In this document: in pieces, positions 59,516-64,000 of the stretch
Numbering within the stretch: position 1 is the first letter of the stretch
Layout: each line of letters starts with the position of its first letter
Assembly: GCA_022606135.1 (NCBI GenBank)
Contig: JABYQN010000007.1
Coordinates: forward strand, 558,001-622,000
Length of the DNA stretch: 64,000 nucleotides
Direction: 5' to 3'
From: Fomes fomentarius
Lineage: Eukaryota > Basidiomycota > Agaricomycetes > Polyporales > Polyporaceae
The notes under the pieces: model-generated
The model's database searches: none
The model's input: only the letters and a program-made list of their open reading frames with translations
What the model was told of the DNA's origin: nothing
Program-made: the position numbers and the translations under genes

Positions 59516-60992
59516 AGCAGCGAAGCTTGAATGACGGGAGACTTGTCCCAGTCGAGGTGATGGTGGTGGTCACTGGTAGACATATGGAGCAAGGGTGGCA
59601 AGCGGTGCGCCTACTTGGAAGATGGTGCAGGGCCGCTGTGCAAGTGAACGGGAAATAGAACACGCAGCTATATGGTTTCCTGAACGGTAGATATAGACAG
59701 TTACATGTGCACGGCCGTCCATCTTGGGCGATCTCTGTCTGTCCTAGCCCCCCTAACCTGCTGTCAACCCGATGGCCCTCGAATCCACCTCATCGACCAC
59801 GATCTAAGCTGGAGCTCGGTCAGATGAAGAGGAGAGGATGCAGCTGACATTCGACATACCCATATGTCCATGCCGATGGTGAGGAAAGGTAGCGAAAGAG
59901 GAGATCGATGACTCGCGAAGAGCATCCAAGAGGGAAAAAATTGGGCAAAACGAGGACGACAGCACCAGAGTAGTCTGAATCGAGTTTCGCAGGAGCACGA
60001 GGCCCCAATGTGCGCGAGCCGCGAAGTGCACTGAAGGACGCAACATCCCCCAAATCCTCTGAGCCCGCGAACGAGTCGCAAGCCGACGAGGAGGGGGATG
60101 TGCGCCCGATCCCTGCGCCGTATCCCAAAGTCCGCCATCCACCCCTCCACGCCGGAGCGCATCTCCGGGGCCCCAACAAGGGGAAGCCTCAACCGCATCC
60201 GCCAGGACGAGCCCGGGTTGTTCGATGGAGGCCCTGGAAGCGGACTGTATTTCTGGTGCGACGCTCAGTCTGTTCTGACTGGACCCAGCTAGAGTCGGTC
60301 AAGAGGGATTGGAATACTCAGACCTTAGCCCGCTCACGAGTATGGACGCACGAAGGCGTCCTGTACGGAGTGAGCCTCGCGGCTTTGGTGCTGTCGTCGT
60401 GGAGGAGAACCTCTGGAAGGGAGGAGTCAGTGCAAAATTACCCTTACCGTGCACGTGACCGTGTTGATGGGCGCCTGCGCGCGTCGGGCGCGATCGCAGG
60501 GTCGCCGACGTCACCGCAGGCAGTGAACAAGGTTGCTGGCCATCGCCGGCGCGGCCGAGGAAAGGAAAGAGACGTGCGAAGGCTGGCTGGTCATTGTCGC
60601 CGTCGGGCGCAACGTTGGGAGGGCGGATGCTGTACGTCCCGGGCGTGGAATGAAGCTTGAAGGTTTGTCGCCCGGGAAACGAGGCGAGTGGGAGGATGAC
60701 TGCAAACATCCATCAGAGTATAGCGGCTTCATGACTTTTACTTTTGGTCGTGGTCGATGCCCGGTGTGCTGATAGACCCGCTGAAGCCCGGCCCGGTCTG
60801 TTGAAGCACGACGTCGGCCACGCTGCAGATGTTGGCAACCGCTTCCATCTCGCATCCCTCCTTCGACGCCGACTGATACAAACCTTCGCAGCGCCCTCGT
60901 ACGACAACTCTCCATTCCCTGCTTTCTTTCGGTAGCCTCGGTCCTCCACCCTCTTCCTGTTCTTCTCCCGTCAACACCTCCGTGTATTCAAC
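59516..60992. other. Divergent region between coiled-coil gene and CFA-like gene
   Basis: Several overlapping frames exist, up to about 215 residues, but they conflict with one another and show no motif. The last 150 bases are pyrimidine-rich and probably are the leader of the gene at 60993. Confidence 0.45.
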
Positions 60993-63386
60993 ATGACTAG
61001 TCTTGTAAAATCCCTCCTGGTGACCTCGTCAGCACTTGTCAAGCCATCCCTCTGCTCACTCGCAGAAAATGCTGCCACCAGGTGAGTCTCTACACGTCCA
61101 CGAACAACCCTGAGATATCAACCTTCAAACACCACCTGTCTCCAGCCTCCTCCAGAACATTTCCAACGGCGCACTCATCATCCACACTCCCGCCCGCACC
61201 TACTGCTTCGGCGAGCACCAGGAACTGCATGGCGAACCCAGCGCGGAACCCTCGAGCGCGCCAGTCGCAGAGCTCACAGTCCGCAACCCCAACTTTTGGT
61301 TGCGCCTCTGCGCGATGGGGGACCTCGGCTTCTCAGAAGCGTACATGTACGGTGAGATTGACTGCGAAGACCTTGTCAAAGTCTTCCTCGTGCGTCCTTC
61401 CCTCCTCGCGAGCCCTATGTCTAACCAGCTTCCTGACGTTCTCTTCCCTCCCCTCCCCCTCTTCGGATCAAACGCGTGCATGCAGGTCTTCCTCGCGAAC
61501 CGCGCGCAACTGTCTGCGATTGACAACTCCGTCTTCGCCCGCCTTATTGGCAACCTGCCCGAGCTCGGTCTCACAGCCCGCATCGTAAATACCGTCGCGA
61601 ACGCGCGCAAGAACATCAGTGCGCACTACGATATCAGCAACACCATGTTCATGGGTGAGTGCGCGTCTCTCCCCGCGAAAATGCCTCAACGCGTCTCACA
61701 ATTTGCTGACATGTGTATGTCGCATTCGCACAGGCTTCTTGTCAAAGGACATGACCTATTCATGCGCGATATTCCCGGACCTAGACGGCGACCTCCCACA
61801 AACACAAACCCGATCACAAGCAACCTCGTCCGGCTCGTCGCCCCGGCACAGTCCAAGCCACACCCCCTCTCTCAGCACGGGCACCTCCACCCCAAGCACC
61901 CTCGCAGACTCGGACGGGCAGCACGATGGACACAAAATGGAGCTGAGCTCGTTCGGGCTCTTCCACTCCTCGCACCGCCGTGCCCACGACGACGAAGCCG
62001 AGAGCCCGCTCGAGGCCGCGCAGTACCGCAAGCTGCACCACATCATCCGCAAAGCGGACATCCGCCCTGGTCACAGGGTGCGTATCCTTCGTTTCGCCAT
62101 GCGGCTGATACTTGATACCTTGATACTCACCACTGTCCTTGCGCACGACACGAACAGGTCCTCGAGATCGGCTCCGGCTGGGGCTCGATGTCGCTCCTCA
62201 TCACCTCGACGATCCCCGGCACGACCGTCGACACGCTCACGCTCTCGACGCAGCAAGCGGAGCTCGCGCGGCAGCGTGCCGCAGACGCGGGGCTGTCGGA
62301 CAGGATACGCGTGCACCTCATGGACTATCGGGACATGCCAGCAGAGTGGGAGGGCGCGTTCGATCGGCTGATTAGTGTGGAGATGGTCGAGGCGGTCGGG
62401 AAGGAGTATATGGAGGTGCGTCTGCGTCATTGAATCGGGAATCATGAACTGCAGAGCGGGCGGCGGCTGATGCGGAGTGCTTGTATTATGTTTGCACAGG
62501 CGTATTGGGCAAAGATTGACTGGGCGCTGAACAAGGAGCATGGGGTAGGCGTCGTGCAGGGGATCACGATCCCAGAAGCAAGCAAGTCCGCTCTTTGGCA
62601 TTGAGCAGCCGTCGGCTGGAGAACTGACTGTTGTTTCTTTTGTAGGATTTGAGCAGTACATGCGTGAGGTCGATTTCATCCGGAAATGGGTACGTACTCC
62701 TCCAGGAACTTGAACGACGGCGGACGCTGACCTCGTTAACGTTCCCTGTCGCATCTTCGTGTTCGCACACACCCGTTCTCCGTCTATGTAGAGTGAGTCT
62801 CGCGAATCTCGTTCTCTGTCGGCAGAACCCTTCTAACATAGCGACCATCTCCCGGACGCAGTCTTCCCCGGGGGCTTCCTTCCGACCCTCACCTTCCTCG
62901 TCGAGACGCTCACAAAAGGCTCCCAAGGCCGGCTCGTCGTCGACTCGGTGTCAAACATCGGCCCGCACTACGCGCGCACCCTGCGCGAGTGGCGGCGGCG
63001 GTTCGAGGCGCGGTTCGAGGACACGATAGTGCAGGCACTCAAGGTGGAGTATCCGGGCGTCATGGACTCGGACGACGCCAAGGCGCGCGCGGAGATCGAG
63101 GTGTTCCGCCGGAAGTGGATATACTACTAGTGCGTCTTGAGGCTCTCTCGTGTTTTGTCGCTCTTGACGGGCCGAGGTGGCTGACGGGTTTGGGGTCGAC
63201 TGTGGTATAGCTGCTACTGCGAGGTCGGCTTCACGACACGGCGACTGGGCGGTACGTGCACACTTTTCTGCGATTGCGTCGATGTCACACATTCTAATTT
63301 GCGTCTCGGCTCCGGTTGATGCAGATCACATCCTTACCTTCAGCCGAGAAGGCAACACCGAGTATGGGTGCCAGCTATACGAGTAA
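60993..63386 (+). CDS. Cyclopropane-fatty-acyl-phospholipid synthase-like methyltransferase
   Basis: This is a multi-exon gene from ATG 60993 to TAA 63384-63386. The N-terminal part has NISNGALIIHTPARTYCFGE, PNFWLRLCAMGDLGFSEAYM then GEIDCEDLVKVF, typical of the domain preceding the methyltransferase. ISAHYDISNTMFMGFLSKDM and TYSCAIFP are CFA synthase signatures. A Ser/Thr-rich insert follows. The SAM-binding motif is VLEIGSGWGSMSLLITSTIP. LTLSTQQAELARQRA, FDRLISVEMVEAVGKEYM, QGITIPEA, EQYMREVDFIRKWIFPGGFL and PTLT follow. The C-terminal end is GDHILTFSREGNTEYGCQLY. The family transfers a methyl group from SAM to a double bond of lipid acyl chains, giving cyclopropane or methyl-branched products. 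Whether this protein makes cyclopropane or methylated chains cannot be told. Confidence 0.88.
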
Positions 63387-63720
63387 TCATGTGCATATGT
63401 ACGCGGGACGATTATGAGAGCTTGGACACGTTCGAACCACCCGAACCACACGTTGTGTTCCTTATCCGCATCCGTACACGTATGTATGCTCGTTTCCAGA
63501 CATGGTCCGTGACACGCCTGCCATCCTAGAACTGAAGAACACTGCATAGCATTGTAGATAAAGATAGCTAAACCGTAGCGTCACACGTCTGAGAACACCG
63601 CAACTGCACATAGCACACGAGTCGCATCTGTCCACGGCAAGTGTCAATCTCGCCAGGCTGCCCAACCCACTCTTCGCATCTCCCTGGCCCTCGTTCTCAT
63701 TCTCATTCTCATCCTCATCC
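63387..63720. other. Convergent 3' spacer
   Basis: It lies between the CFA-like gene and the partial minus-strand gene. A CTCATT hexamer run is present at about 63694-63723. No gene was recognised. Confidence 0.5.
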
Positions 63721-64000
63721 TCACTCTTCCCTCCCCTTCCTCTTCTTTGACGCTGACGCCGATCCCGACCCCGACCCCGACGCAGTGCTCCCAGAGCTCA
63801 GCTTCTTCGACAACTTCTCGGACAGGAGCGCGCCGAGGCGGTTCGCGAGCGCCGTCGCCGCGACCATCTCGCCCACCGCCAGCTGCGAGCCGTCCTCCTG
63901 CAGCGTGTCGTACATGTTCTGTAGCTCTGCCAGCCGGACCGTCGCAGCCGTGCGCGCGCGCCGAAGGGGCGCAGAGGTGATGTGCTCGGCGATGGGGGGA
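63721..64000 (-). CDS. C-terminal end of an unidentified protein, cut by the window edge
   Basis: The minus-strand frame is open from the window end to TGA 63721-63723. It reads PPIAEHITSAPLRRARTAAT then LAELQNMYDTLQEDGSQL and ANRLGALLSEKLSKKLSS. A helical segment is followed by a Ser/Gly-rich tail ending KKRKGREE, a possible nuclear localisation signal. The 5' part lies outside the window and no family was recognised. Confidence 0.5.
   Translation of the reverse strand, partial: PPIAEHITSAPLRRARTAATVRLAELQNMYDTLQEDGSQLAVGEMVAATALANRLGALLSEKLSKKLSSGSTASGSGSGSASASKKRKGREE

Noticed and set aside
59764..60660. Several long frames on both strands upstream of the CFA-like gene
   Set aside because: They conflict with each other and show no conserved motif. 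The region is better explained as intergenic.
1..64000. CRISPR array, rRNA or intact transposase
   Set aside because: No regularly spaced direct repeats, no rRNA-like sequence and no DDE or reverse-transcriptase frame was recognised.

Overview
This window is nuclear DNA of a filamentous basidiomycete, most likely a wood- or litter-associated Agaricomycete. I infer this from intron-rich genes (introns mostly about 45-70 bases, GT-AG with GTRNGT-like donors), several F-box/leucine-rich-repeat genes of the kind expanded in Agaricomycetes, a HET-domain gene, questin-oxidase-like (DUF4243) genes, a fungal NHA1-type antiporter and small Kre9/Knh1-like secreted proteins. No gene fixes the species. 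All exon boundaries were read by eye from splice sites and frame; for most genes the exon lengths sum to a whole number of codons.

Layout, left to right. 1-11 kb: a tiny BRI3-like membrane protein, a secreted GH29 alpha-L-fucosidase (minus), a decayed F-box paralog (minus), an SVOP-like MFS transporter (plus) and an intact F-box gene (plus). 11-14.4 kb: a SET-domain methyltransferase (minus) whose start lies about 175 bases from an 870-bp element that is one long inverted repeat. 15-26 kb: two duplicated questin-oxidase-like genes (plus) flanking a serine carboxypeptidase (minus), then a second F-box gene. 28.7-37.7 kb: the Na+/H+ antiporter (plus), a COG2907-like FAD oxidoreductase (minus) containing two microexons of 7 and 5 bases, and a cytochrome P450 (minus). 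39-47.5 kb: a Rif1 homolog with PP1-docking motifs, flanked by two diverging Kre9/Knh1-like paralogs. 47.9-49.4 kb: a 422-bp inverted-repeat element, an intron-containing tRNA-Leu(CAG) and a cysteine-rich CYSTM-like protein. 51-57 kb: a large HET-domain gene and a third F-box gene (both minus). 58.8-64 kb: a coiled-coil protein, a cyclopropane-fatty-acid-synthase-like methyltransferase (plus) and the end of a gene that runs off the window.

The genes are mostly independent housekeeping and accessory loci. Possible functional links are the FAD oxidoreductase with the CFA-like methyltransferase (partners in bacterial lipid-modification operons, here 26 kb apart), and the DUF4243 pair with the P450 and MFS transporter as oxidative or secondary metabolism. 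No polyketide or peptide synthase is present. No CRISPR array, rRNA, intact transposase or clearly new multi-gene system was seen. The most unusual sequence features are the two long-inverted-repeat elements and the microexon gene.
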